Shown piece by piece: positions 8,276-16,670 of a stretch of 64,000 bases of DNA. Made by a program: the position numbers and the translations under genes. This DNA comes from Chlamydiales bacterium (GTDB lineage Bacteria > Chlamydiota > Chlamydiia > Chlamydiales > JAAKFR01): the NCBI GenBank assembly GCA_022601635.1, contig JAJACG010000009.1:1-64000 (forward strand), written 5' to 3'. Below the pieces are notes generated by a model. That model did no database searches. It was not told the DNA's origin and saw only the letters and a list, made by a program, of their open reading frames with translations. How positions within the stretch are numbered: the first letter of the stretch is position 1; each line of letters begins with the position of its first letter.

Positions 8276-9163
8276 ATGACAACCTATTTCGTAAATGGAG
8301 AGTTTTGTGAAGAGCCAAGAGTGAGCGCTCTTGACCTTGGAATTTTGCGTAGCTTCGGCGTCTTTGACTACATTCAAAGCTATGGAGGTCTGCTTTTCCA
8401 TCCTCAAGATCATCTTGAACGGCTTGCCTGGTCAGCTAAGCAGATTGGTTTACAGATGCCCTACTCACGAAAAGCGCTTTTAGAGATCACTCAGGAGATC
8501 GTTGAACGCAATGAGAAGAGGGACGCCGGTATTCGCCTCGTCGTTACAGGTGGGCTTTCAAGCCATGACCATCTGCTTCCAACTGGACGCGCCTCATTGA
8601 TGGTCTATTTTCATCCCAATGACCCACAGCCAGATGATGCCTACAGTGATGGGCTACGAGTTGTGACCAATCGTCATCAGCGCTTTTTGCCGACTGTCAA
8701 GACCACCAACTACCTGCCTGCTATTTTTGGCATGAGGAGTGCCAAGGAGCGCGGTTTTGATGATGCGATCTATCTCAACTCTGATGATGAGCTTTTGGAG
8801 TGCACAACGAGCAACGCCTTTTTCTTTAAAGATGGCCACTGGATCACCTCAAAAGAGGTAGTGCATGGTGTGACGCGTAAAATCTTCCTCTCACTTTTGG
8901 AGGAGCCTGTTGAGTTCCGCTCATTGAAGCTTAGTGAGTGGCCCGAGTGTGAAGAGGCCTTTTTGACTTCAAGCGTGAAGGATGCTGTTCCACTTGTACA
9001 GATTGATGATCAATCTATTGGGCAGCCAGGTGCACGCACGGCAGATCTGACTGAAAAATTTCGCAGCTATTTAGAGAGGTATTTTGAGCATGCAGACCAA
9101 AATCGATTTGAACGACATCTTCTCCATCGATCAGGAGGGAGATTACACACTACTACGCCATAA
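8276..9163 (+). CDS. Class IV aminotransferase (BCAT/DAAT/PabC fold)
   Basis: This 295-residue PLP enzyme has the fold-type IV features: GILRSFGVFDYIQSYGG at the N-terminus, the PLP lysine K142 in TVKTTNYLPA, and LLECTTSN around 173-180. The family includes branched-chain and D-amino acid aminotransferases and aminodeoxychorismate lyase, and the sequence does not settle which. The last roughly 24 residues are encoded in a region that also encodes the start of the next gene in another frame and look like read-through. It lies beside a PEP mutase locus, so it could act on a phosphonate keto acid, but this is inference. Confidence 0.85.
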   Translation: MTTYFVNGEFCEEPRVSALDLGILRSFGVFDYIQSYGGLLFHPQDHLERLAWSAKQIGLQMPYSRKALLEITQEIVERNEKRDAGIRLVVTGGLSSHDHLLPTGRASLMVYFHPNDPQPDDAYSDGLRVVTNRHQRFLPTVKTTNYLPAIFGMRSAKERGFDDAIYLNSDDELLECTTSNAFFFKDGHWITSKEVVHGVTRKIFLSLLEEPVEFRSLKLSEWPECEEAFLTSSVKDAVPLVQIDDQSIGQPGARTADLTEKFRSYLERYFEHADQNRFERHLLHRSGGRLHTTTP

Positions 9164-10274
9164 AAAGCCGGCACAAAAACTTCTAGTCTATGACCCTGGT
9201 CTTTATCATACAGCTATTTGCGAAAGTCATCTCTGTCACATCGATACCTTTGATGGAAAGCTCTACTACAGAGGTGAGGCTGTTGAGACCAAGATTGAGC
9301 AGGATTATTTGGACGTCGCTTATGAGCTAATCTTTGGTGAAGTAGATGAGAAAAAAGAGCGCTTTTTAGCTGCTGCAAAGTTTGAGCTTCTTGATGAACA
9401 GAGAGCGCTTTTGGATGTCATTCCGAGGTCGACCCATCCAATGGATGTCCTTGCCATGGCGGTGACCAATTTGGGCGGTTTGGAGCACAAATATCTCGCT
9501 GATCCAGCAGATCTCGCCGAAAAAGCGGGCTTTTTGATTTCCCAGGTGGCCGTTACTGTTGCCTATAGATATGCGGGAGAATATTGGGAAGTGGACAGCT
9601 CTTTGCCCTATGCGGAGCAGATCTTGCGCCACATGCATCGCGATAAAAAGCGTGTTGAGGAACTCGGGCGCATTTTAAACACCATCATGATTCTGCACGC
9701 TGAGCATGGACAAAACTGCTCAGCTGTCACCGTGCGCTGCGTGGCCAGTGCGCGAGGCAGTCTCTACACTGGTGTTGCCTCAGGTATGGCCTCCTTTAAT
9801 GGAGTGATTCATGGTGGCGCTAGTCAATTTGTCTCTGCGATGTATGAGGAGCTGATTGAGAGCGGTCTTGATGTGGACAGCTATGTGAATCGGAAGTTAG
9901 AAAAGAGAGAGCTTTTGATGGGTTTTGGGCAGCGTACCTACAACCGTATTGAGGGCTGCTGGGATCCACGCGTCGAGACAATGCACCGCATTTTGACAGA
10001 TGACTCCTTCGATTTCCCTGAGGTGAAGGCGTATCGCGATGCTGCGATTGCTCTGATCGAGCGTGTCAAAGAGGAGCCCTTCTTCAAAGAGCGCAATTTG
10101 ACACCCAACCCCGATCTTTTCAACTGCATCTTCTACAAGCTCTTTGAAGCACCACGTCAGATGAACACGACGATGCTCGCATTGGGCCGCATTGCAGGCT
10201 GGATTGCCAACTTTGTGGAGCACACCGAGAAGCGCTACCCTCTCACAAGACCGGGAGACATCTCTGTCGAGTAG
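9090..10274 (+). CDS. Divergent citrate synthase-like enzyme; candidate phosphonomethylmalate-type synthase
   Basis: With the ATG at 9090 this is a 394-residue type II citrate synthase fold. LHAEHGQNCS near 202-211 and VIHGGASQF with catalytic H241 are present, as is the catalytic D342 in PNPDLF. The third catalytic residue, the His of the family motif GFGHRVY, is Gln (GFGQRTY, Q281). That His contacts the oxaloacetate carbonyl, so a changed keto-acid substrate or activity is likely. In the Pseudomonas fosfomycin pathway a citrate synthase homologue (Psf2) condenses acetyl-CoA with phosphonopyruvate. The nearby PEP mutase makes that substrate, so I propose a similar role. The start overlaps the aminotransferase by 74 bp, and a later start is possible. 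Confidence 0.8.
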   Translation: MQTKIDLNDIFSIDQEGDYTLLRHKKPAQKLLVYDPGLYHTAICESHLCHIDTFDGKLYYRGEAVETKIEQDYLDVAYELIFGEVDEKKERFLAAAKFELLDEQRALLDVIPRSTHPMDVLAMAVTNLGGLEHKYLADPADLAEKAGFLISQVAVTVAYRYAGEYWEVDSSLPYAEQILRHMHRDKKRVEELGRILNTIMILHAEHGQNCSAVTVRCVASARGSLYTGVASGMASFNGVIHGGASQFVSAMYEELIESGLDVDSYVNRKLEKRELLMGFGQRTYNRIEGCWDPRVETMHRILTDDSFDFPEVKAYRDAAIALIERVKEEPFFKERNLTPNPDLFNCIFYKLFEAPRQMNTTMLALGRIAGWIANFVEHTEKRYPLTRPGDISVE

Positions 10275-11344
10275 AGTCGATCTAAAAATGCAACCGTATT
10301 GCGATGGCTGCTTAAAGGTGAGCGGCCATCGCCCCCTCTTAAAAAGTCCTCAAACTGCCATCTTCTCGCCGCCTTATTCAAGCTAGGCGAACCTCCAAAA
10401 CTCTTCTCAATGACTCTTCCCCTCTCCAGGATCGTGACAGAAAATTTCTCCTCAAAGCGTCCATCAATTTTGTGGCAGGGCAAGCTCTCAATCTGCAGCG
10501 AGCTCTCCATCCCACAGTGAATCGTCACCCGTTCCTGCCGCACCTTGCCAGGCAGCTTATAGCCTCTTTTGCCTTCACGCAGTGAGAGCGAGGTGCCGCG
10601 CAGCTGCACAGAAAAAGAGGCCTCTTTACTCTTGCCCATCAAAAGACAATCTGTCTCTCGCATCAGCTCTAAATCTGGATGCGGATTTTCCCCCAATATG
10701 CGCGTCTGCTCAGCAGGATTGATCGTCATCATCTGCACATGCACAGATGAGAGATCGATCCGCTGCGCCAATAGATCGATGTAGTGATAGCCCGAGTGAA
10801 GCAAGATGCCGTAACCCATATGAAAGGGATGCGTCTTCAAATCGAGATATTCGTCAGGTAGATTCCAGACACCTCCACCAAAGTTGATATCAACAGAAGT
10901 GACCCGTTTATCTTGCAAGTAGCTGCGCACAAAATCATAGCCTTGATGCGCACGCCTTTCACAGGAAAGCACACACTCCGCTCCCTCCATCTTCTCAAAA
11001 TCTGCCAAAAGATGTGAGCTAGCACTCACCGGCTTGTCCATAAATATAGGGATTCCCCTCTGCTTTGCCCACAAAACGTAGGGTAGATGGACAGAAGGGT
11101 CGGTAGAAATAAGACAGCAGTCAGCATCTACATCGACAATGGTTTCAATCTCCTCTGGCAGAAGATTGTAACGCATTGACTCTGGCAAAAAACGCATAGG
11201 GACAGAGTCCCCAAAAAAAGCGCGGATCTCCTTTTCTCGGCTTTTGAGATCTACAATGAGACGGATGTCAAGCCCCTGGCGGAAGTAACGCGCCCTAAAA
11301 TGGTCGCTACAGCCGAGGACAACAATAGAGTTTCTCTGCTTCAA
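10235..11344 (-). CDS. Gfo/Idh/MocA-family oxidoreductase
   Basis: This 369-residue protein has a Rossmann N-terminus (SIVVLGCSDHF, a degenerate GxGxxG), the family lysine in DKPVS at 103-107, and HSGYHYIDLL, matching the catalytic G-x-H-x-x-D element. It is expected to be an NAD(P)-dependent dehydrogenase or reductase of a polyol, sugar or hydroxy acid. It is the last gene of the minus-strand operon, its start overlaps pepM by 38 bp, and its 3' end overlaps the citrate synthase-like gene by 40 bp. In the proposed phosphonate pathway it could reduce or oxidise an intermediate. The substrate is not visible. Confidence 0.8.
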   Translation of the reverse strand: MKQRNSIVVLGCSDHFRARYFRQGLDIRLIVDLKSREKEIRAFFGDSVPMRFLPESMRYNLLPEEIETIVDVDADCCLISTDPSVHLPYVLWAKQRGIPIFMDKPVSASSHLLADFEKMEGAECVLSCERRAHQGYDFVRSYLQDKRVTSVDINFGGGVWNLPDEYLDLKTHPFHMGYGILLHSGYHYIDLLAQRIDLSSVHVQMMTINPAEQTRILGENPHPDLELMRETDCLLMGKSKEASFSVQLRGTSLSLREGKRGYKLPGKVRQERVTIHCGMESSLQIESLPCHKIDGRFEEKFSVTILERGRVIEKSFGGSPSLNKAARRWQFEDFLRGGDGRSPLSSHRNTVAFLDRLYSTEMSPGLVRG

Positions 11345-12140
11345 CTAGTTCCTTTTCATCGACAAGAGAAAATATCTCATCAACCGAGGCAATGTCAAGC
11401 ACGCCTCCATCTAATAGAGCTTGGCAGGTTTTTTCCATCGCGCGAATCGACGCGCGCAAAAGCTGATTGGCCCAGATTACAACAGAGATTCCCATCTGCT
11501 CAAAATGGACACGCGGAGTGTCCATGTAGGTTGTCGGCACCACGATCAGCGGGCAGCTCCCCTCCCACCTCGAACAGAAAGCCTCTATTTCCACCGCTGT
11601 TTTTCTCTTTGAATGAACCAAGATCGCATCAGCACCAGCTGCCTCATAGGCATAAGCCCTATTGACTGCTTCTTCAAGTCCCAGGCCTGCAATAAAGGCC
11701 TCTGTTCTCGCAACAACAACAAGGCTGCTTACATCTTTTGCTGCTTTGATCTTTCCCGCAAACTCCTCAATAGGAGCAAGTTTTTGTCCATAGGGCAGAA
11801 AGGAGTTGGTTTTGGGAAAGATTTTGTCTTCCATACAGAGTCCAGCAATACCGTAGCGCTCCAACTTCTTTGCCAAAAGGCGTACCTGATTGAAGTTGCC
11901 GTAGCCTGTATCACCATCCATCAAGATGGGGAGATCTGTTGCTGCTGCCATATATTCCAGCTGATCACACACCTGCGACCAACTCAGTTCATTGCAATCT
12001 CGATGGCCACAAGAGGCTGAGAGAGTGAGCCCAGAGGCCCACAAAAGCTTAAAGCCAGCACGCTCAGCAATCTTGGCCGAGATGCCGTTATGCACCTCCA
12101 TCGCGTAGCAAAGCTCATCACTCTCTAGAATCTCGCGCAT
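11307..12140 (-). CDS. pepM: Phosphoenolpyruvate mutase (phosphonopyruvate-forming)
   Basis: This 277-residue member of the isocitrate lyase/PEP mutase superfamily makes the C-P bond (PEP to phosphonopyruvate), the entry to nearly all known phosphonates. The mutase hallmark EDK-x5-NS is present at 104-113 (EDKIFPKTNS), which separates it from lyases. Other active-site residues line up: W34/S36-G37-L38, D48 in RDCNE, DGDTGYG at 75-81 and R145. The start overlaps the upstream gene by 16 bp. The reaction favours PEP, so a committed second step is needed. No TPP-dependent phosphonopyruvate decarboxylase is in the window, while a citrate synthase-like gene is. Confidence 0.92.
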   Translation of the reverse strand: MREILESDELCYAMEVHNGISAKIAERAGFKLLWASGLTLSASCGHRDCNELSWSQVCDQLEYMAAATDLPILMDGDTGYGNFNQVRLLAKKLERYGIAGLCMEDKIFPKTNSFLPYGQKLAPIEEFAGKIKAAKDVSSLVVVARTEAFIAGLGLEEAVNRAYAYEAAGADAILVHSKRKTAVEIEAFCSRWEGSCPLIVVPTTYMDTPRVHFEQMGISVVIWANQLLRASIRAMEKTCQALLDGGVLDIASVDEIFSLVDEKELVEAEKLYCCPRL

Positions 12141-14233
12141 ATTTCCTCAAAGCTAGAGCTAAAAATGTCTGCACCAAGCGGCAAGAGCTTTCTTCTCACT
12201 ACCTCTTTGGCCCTGGCATCAATGTGGTGCGAATCCGATTGCAAGACGCGATTGACAATGGAGAGCTCCATCCACTTTCTAAGATGGGGATGACCTGTCA
12301 AAAAGCTACGCCCATCAGGCTCTTCTGCCATACGAGGAGGAGGCGGAGTCTCTACCAACTGCTTCACACGCTCATACGCCTTGCTAAGATCAAGTGGATT
12401 GGCAAGAGAGATCTTATGCTCAAAGCGGTATTTTGCTGCTAGCTCTGCCAACCCTACAACAGCTTCTGGAGCGGCTGGGAAATTTTCTGGCCAATATTGC
12501 GCGGCCACCTGCTCAACTTCCTGTTGCATTTCGCTATCCAGCTCATGCAGATCTCTTTGGATCTCTGTATTACAGGCATCATAGTAGTATTGAGGAACCT
12601 TAGCGCGGTTGGCTAACCGATCAGCCATATTCTCACAGTAGGCTCTAAAGCCGCCACCCAACCAGATATAGGCGCGCAACAGTGCGTAGGCATCAAAGTA
12701 GCGAGTAAAACTCTCGCGATTCAGTTCCAACTCATTGGCCGCTGTTGAAAAGGCTTCCAGTGCCTCCCTATGCTTCTGATTAAAGAGCTGCGCTCGCGAG
12801 CGATCAAAGTCAGAAAAGAGTCCCACATATTCAGAAAAAGGACGCAACTCAATGCAGAAAATATCATCCACCACGCGATACGCCTGATCAAAACCTCTTC
12901 CCAAAATCTCCCCTATATAGTGCATGCGCTTCGCATTGATCTCCTGCTGAAAACCAACAATGGGATAGCTCGGAGTCTGCCGCCACGTCTTGTCATCCGC
13001 ATCAAAGACAATCCCCTGAGATCTCCATGCAGGCAGAATCTGCTCCATATTGGGGAATGGACGAACTCTCGTTGGAGCAAAAAGCTCCTCCGGATGCGCA
13101 TCGACAAGCTCTGGCCTGCCTTCGAAAACAGCGCGTTTTAAACCATCCACTGTCACCTCTTCGCCAGATGCCGCCCGAAGCTGCTCAAAATGCGCTGTGT
13201 CAATCCCAACAACACAAGGAATTCCCAACTCTCTAGAAAGGAGCATCGGGTGAGAAGAGGGCGCCCCCTCCTGTGTGATCAATGCACTCGCCTGACGCAG
13301 GTGCTGTGTCCAGCTATTAGTTGTCACATGTGCCAACACAATCTCTCCCGGCTGTACAGTCGCCGCCTCCTCTCTAGAAGCGATATAGCGCATCGCTCCA
13401 GATGCAACACCTGGAACTGAGAAGAGCCCACTCGCAATCGGCTCCCCTTCCGCGACGGTCTTCATGCCCACAATCTCTCTTTGAACAAGGACCCTTGCCT
13501 GCAAAATACGCAGTGTACTCTCTTGATCAATGGCAAACTCAATATCTACAGGAACTCGATAGAGCGCTTCGATCCTCTTTGCCAAGCACGCAATTTTTAA
13601 AGCCACGCCATCAAGGAAAAGTGCAGATTCACCATGGATCACCCTTTCAATAACTGTGTCATTGTGGACCACCCAACTATCTGTAGGCACTTTGCCATCA
13701 ACCACCTGCTCACCCATTCCCTCAGCACAAGCAATCTCCACAGCTGGCAGCCCATTGGAAAGAACCTGTGTGGTAATCACGCCCGCCACCTTCGCAGCCA
13801 CCGCCTCCTGAATAATCACAGCCATCTTTGGAATCGCATCGTGGCTCTCAAGTTCACCTTGCGCCCTATCAGTAAAAGCTGAGGCCCAAACAGATTTTAC
13901 AGCGTCCACTACATTTTCAACATTGATATCAATTTTAGAGTCAAAGCGACCCGCATAGGAGGCCTTGGCGCTATCCTCCACATCACAAGAGCTGCGCACA
14001 GCAAAAGAGCTGCCTCCTATTCGTCTCACAATCTCGTGGATCTTCGCAATTGTCGCCGCAGCAACCGGATTCTCCTGAATGTAGGCGCGCTTTTCCGCAA
14101 GTGACAAACTTTGATCCATCCCATAGGTGTGCACCTCAAAGTGTGAGGCATCCAAGACATCCCAAGGAGGAATACTCGCTCCTTGAACCACTGCTATTTT
14201 TCGTAAATTCTCTGCTTTTCCACCAATACTCAT
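12125..14233 (-). CDS. PEP-utilising/dikinase-like protein: ATP-grasp plus phosphohistidine domain, novel C-terminus
   Basis: The ATG at 14233 lies 2 nt after the permease stop, giving 702 residues. Residues 1-250 are a pyruvate phosphate dikinase-type ATP-grasp (IGGKAENL, then FAVRSSCDVEDS and SYAGRFDS near 77-98, ending QARVLVQ). Residues about 260-380 are a swivelling domain with the phosphohistidine H328 in EGAPSSHPMLLSRELGIP. The remaining 320 residues are mostly helical, end in LGADIFSSSFEEI, and do not resemble the PEP/pyruvate TIM barrel. So it is not PEP synthase. It probably phosphorylates another substrate using ATP, as rifampin phosphotransferase does. It is coupled to pepM and a pathway role is inferred. 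Confidence 0.8.
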   Translation of the reverse strand: MSIGGKAENLRKIAVVQGASIPPWDVLDASHFEVHTYGMDQSLSLAEKRAYIQENPVAAATIAKIHEIVRRIGGSSFAVRSSCDVEDSAKASYAGRFDSKIDINVENVVDAVKSVWASAFTDRAQGELESHDAIPKMAVIIQEAVAAKVAGVITTQVLSNGLPAVEIACAEGMGEQVVDGKVPTDSWVVHNDTVIERVIHGESALFLDGVALKIACLAKRIEALYRVPVDIEFAIDQESTLRILQARVLVQREIVGMKTVAEGEPIASGLFSVPGVASGAMRYIASREEAATVQPGEIVLAHVTTNSWTQHLRQASALITQEGAPSSHPMLLSRELGIPCVVGIDTAHFEQLRAASGEEVTVDGLKRAVFEGRPELVDAHPEELFAPTRVRPFPNMEQILPAWRSQGIVFDADDKTWRQTPSYPIVGFQQEINAKRMHYIGEILGRGFDQAYRVVDDIFCIELRPFSEYVGLFSDFDRSRAQLFNQKHREALEAFSTAANELELNRESFTRYFDAYALLRAYIWLGGGFRAYCENMADRLANRAKVPQYYYDACNTEIQRDLHELDSEMQQEVEQVAAQYWPENFPAAPEAVVGLAELAAKYRFEHKISLANPLDLSKAYERVKQLVETPPPPRMAEEPDGRSFLTGHPHLRKWMELSIVNRVLQSDSHHIDARAKEVVRRKLLPLGADIFSSSFEEICARF

Positions 14234-14235
14234 AC

Positions 14236-15003
14236 TCAATACTTCTGTGATATCATGCTACTCGATTCATAACGGCCAAGCCCTTGATAGAAAAAGGCTA
14301 TGGCAACCCCCAAAAAGATCAACACACCCAAATAGGAGATCCCCAAATAGTGCCACGCGTGCGTTCTCAAAAACTCAACAGGGAAAAAACTCAAATAGGC
14401 GGTCGGAAGCAGCGTCAAAGTCAACACCTTGAAAAAACCGCGATAGGCAGAGTTTGGATGCGTCGCCACAATATTGGCATTGGAGTAGAGCTCACGCACA
14501 AAACTTTGCGAATTTTGTAAGAAAAATGCGATCGAACTGAGATAGAGATAGAGCGAAAAAATGCCAATGCTAACAAGTGGCAGCAGAAGCAAAATCCAGA
14601 TCGGTGAACTCAAATAGCCGCTGATCAAGATCAAGATCATGCCATAGATCGCTTCAGCTGCAGCTGTCACATCCCCCTTTGCCAAGATCACATTGAGCAG
14701 AACATTTCGAGGCTGCGTCATGTAGTTGTCTAGCTGATGCGTCTCAATTAAAAGCGGCAGATCACGCACACCGTAAAAGAAGGTCTCAACAATACCAATG
14801 CTCATCGAGACCATGCCATACATCGATAGCATCTCAGCAAAACCCCAGCCATTAACCGATATGTAGCGGTCAAAGAAAAAGGCCCAGGTCACGACGTAGA
14901 GCCCCTGCTTCACAAAGATGAGCAGCACCTTCACCCAAAAAGAGAGACGCATGGCAAGCGAAAGCTTGATCTGCGTCGCAAAGAGAGTGCGCCAAAAGTT
15001 CAT
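14236..15003 (-). CDS. ABC-2 type exporter permease (second subunit)
   Basis: The frame is open further upstream, but the ATG at 15003 overlaps the stop of the preceding permease (ATGA) and begins with a typical amphipathic MNFWRTLFATQ stretch, so it is taken as the start (255 residues). About six membrane segments are visible. Sequence style matches the DUF990/ABC-2 permeases found in pairs with one ATPase. With its partner it would form the membrane channel of an exporter, possibly for the product of this operon. Confidence 0.82.
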   Translation of the reverse strand: MNFWRTLFATQIKLSLAMRLSFWVKVLLIFVKQGLYVVTWAFFFDRYISVNGWGFAEMLSMYGMVSMSIGIVETFFYGVRDLPLLIETHQLDNYMTQPRNVLLNVILAKGDVTAAAEAIYGMILILISGYLSSPIWILLLLPLVSIGIFSLYLYLSSIAFFLQNSQSFVRELYSNANIVATHPNSAYRGFFKVLTLTLLPTAYLSFFPVEFLRTHAWHYLGISYLGVLIFLGVAIAFFYQGLGRYESSSMISQKY

Positions 15004-15728
15004 CCGCCCTCCATTACCAAACGTTTTCGATAGGCGGCAAACAGTAGGCGCCCCAAGATCCAGAAAATTGCCATCCAGAGTAGCCAAAAAAGTGGCGCTA
15101 CTGCTGTCACCCTTGATCCCGAAAAGAGCGCAGCTGGCCAGTAGAGAACCCAGGGATAGGGAGTGAAAAAGGCGATCTTTTGCATCCAAGCGGGATAGTC
15201 ACTAAGCGGTACAATCAAACCACCAAAACAGAAGGTCGCCGTTAAATTGAAATAGAGCAGCGTCTTGATCTCACGCATCCAAAAAGAGAGCAGCCCAATC
15301 ACCAAACTCATCTGCGTGTAAAGCACAAGTCCCAAGAATCCAACAAAAAAGGAGACAAAGTTGGGAGTGCCTCGCAACCAAAAAGAGAAGAGAGTGGCCG
15401 CTGCAAAGAGAATAATGTAGCGAAAAGAGGCGTTGCCCAGCGCTTCAATGGATCGAAAAGTGCAGTAATCGACGGGGCGGAGCAAAAAGTAGGCAGTCTG
15501 ATTAGTGCGGATATCACTCAAGATAGTGAGAACAAGCGGCGCTGCCGAGATGATGACAGCCTCGGTCATCGCCAAGTAGCAGATGCGTGAGCTTGCTGCC
15601 TCAACGGCAACAAAGATCTGCTTGAAGAGAAGGACAACAATCACAAAGAGCAGCAGGCGGCCGCAAAGCTGCCCCTTCTCACTAAGTTGCTGCAAAAAAG
15701 CAGCTCGTGCCGCCATCCAATATTTCAT
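15000..15728 (-). CDS. ABC-2 type exporter permease (first subunit)
   Basis: This 242-residue integral membrane protein has about six hydrophobic segments. It begins MKYWMAARAAFLQQL, a common start of ABC-2 permeases, and has IRTNQTAYFLLRPVDY in the first cytoplasmic loop, typical of the DUF990 group. It overlaps the ATPase gene by 4 bp and the second permease by 4 bp, so the three subunits should be made together. Confidence 0.85.
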   Translation of the reverse strand: MKYWMAARAAFLQQLSEKGQLCGRLLLFVIVVLLFKQIFVAVEAASSRICYLAMTEAVIISAAPLVLTILSDIRTNQTAYFLLRPVDYCTFRSIEALGNASFRYIILFAAATLFSFWLRGTPNFVSFFVGFLGLVLYTQMSLVIGLLSFWMREIKTLLYFNLTATFCFGGLIVPLSDYPAWMQKIAFFTPYPWVLYWPAALFSGSRVTAVAPLFWLLWMAIFWILGRLLFAAYRKRLVMEGG

Positions 15729-16645
15729 CGATAAAAGCCCTCGATCACACTCTCAAGAGAGGGCCCCTCTATCGTCAAATCACAAATAGAAAAGCGTTTC
15801 ATCAACTCCTCCACCACAACATTGACGCTGCTTCTGTCCAAATCGATTTCACAGACAAGGCGGTGATTCTCACTCTCGATCATCTTCACACCCTCCAGCT
15901 CAATGCTGCCTTTTGCTTCTTGCAACACAGCAGTCACAATCCGAGTGCGTAGGTAGTTCTTCTTCATGCTGTCAACTGAGTCATCCACCACTAAGCTACC
16001 CTTGTTGATCAAGATAACGCGATCACAGAGCCGCTCAACATCGTCTGTGTCATGAGAGGTGAGTAGAAGCGTGCAGCCAAGCTCCTTGCACATGGTGCGC
16101 AAAAGGTCGCGAATCATTGCCTTGGCCGTGATATCTAAGCCAATCGTCGGCTCATCCAAAAAAACCATCTGAGGCGTATGTAAAAAGCTGGCCAAAAGTT
16201 CACAGCGCATTCTCTCTCCCAAAGAGAGCTGACGCACAGGTTTTGCTATCAGATGGCTCACACCAAAAAGCTCCACAAGCTCATCTTTGCGCTTCAAATA
16301 GGCCGCTTTTTCCAGCCCATAGATCGCAGCCAGTAGATCAAAGGACTCCTGAACTGGCAGATGAAACCAGAGTTTGGAGCAGTGACCAAAGAGCACACTC
16401 ATCTGACTAGCTAGCTTTTTACGCTGCTTGTGTGGATCGAATCCTAGAATAGAGATGTCGCCCGTAGTGGGCTGCATCACACCTGTTAACATCTTGATAG
16501 TAGTTGATTTGCCGGCACCATTAGGACCAATAAAGGCAACACACTCCCCCTTTGGAATAGAGAAGGAAAGAGAGTCAACAGCGACAAAGTCGCCTTTTTT
16601 AGAACGGAATTTTTTTTGTAGGTTGGAAACTTTTACAGCACTCAT
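15725..16645 (-). CDS. ABC transporter ATP-binding protein (exporter type)
   Basis: This 306-residue ABC ATPase has Walker A GPNGAGKST at 40-48, a Q-loop region around 85, signature LSLGERMRCELL near 143 and Walker B MVFLDEPTIGLD. The signature has G-E-R-M in place of G-Q/G-E-R, a pattern shared by the multidrug/ABC-2 exporter ATPases. The C-terminal 70 residues are the usual extension of this group. It starts the exporter trio and lies 25 bp after the GT28 gene. The cargo could be a phosphonate product or glycolipid, which the sequence alone does not decide. Confidence 0.9.
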   Translation of the reverse strand: MSAVKVSNLQKKFRSKKGDFVAVDSLSFSIPKGECVAFIGPNGAGKSTTIKMLTGVMQPTTGDISILGFDPHKQRKKLASQMSVLFGHCSKLWFHLPVQESFDLLAAIYGLEKAAYLKRKDELVELFGVSHLIAKPVRQLSLGERMRCELLASFLHTPQMVFLDEPTIGLDITAKAMIRDLLRTMCKELGCTLLLTSHDTDDVERLCDRVILINKGSLVVDDSVDSMKKNYLRTRIVTAVLQEAKGSIELEGVKMIESENHRLVCEIDLDRSSVNVVVEELMKRFSICDLTIEGPSLESVIEGFYR

Positions 16646-16670
16646 GCCTCAAGAGTTTACACCCCCTTAA

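Noticed and set aside
11307-12140. Isocitrate lyase or methylisocitrate lyase
   Set aside because: The lyase KKCGH-type catalytic Cys motif is absent, while the PEP mutase hallmark EDK-x5-NS is present.
12125-14233. PEP synthase or pyruvate phosphate dikinase
   Set aside because: The C-terminal PEP/pyruvate-binding TIM barrel of these enzymes is missing.
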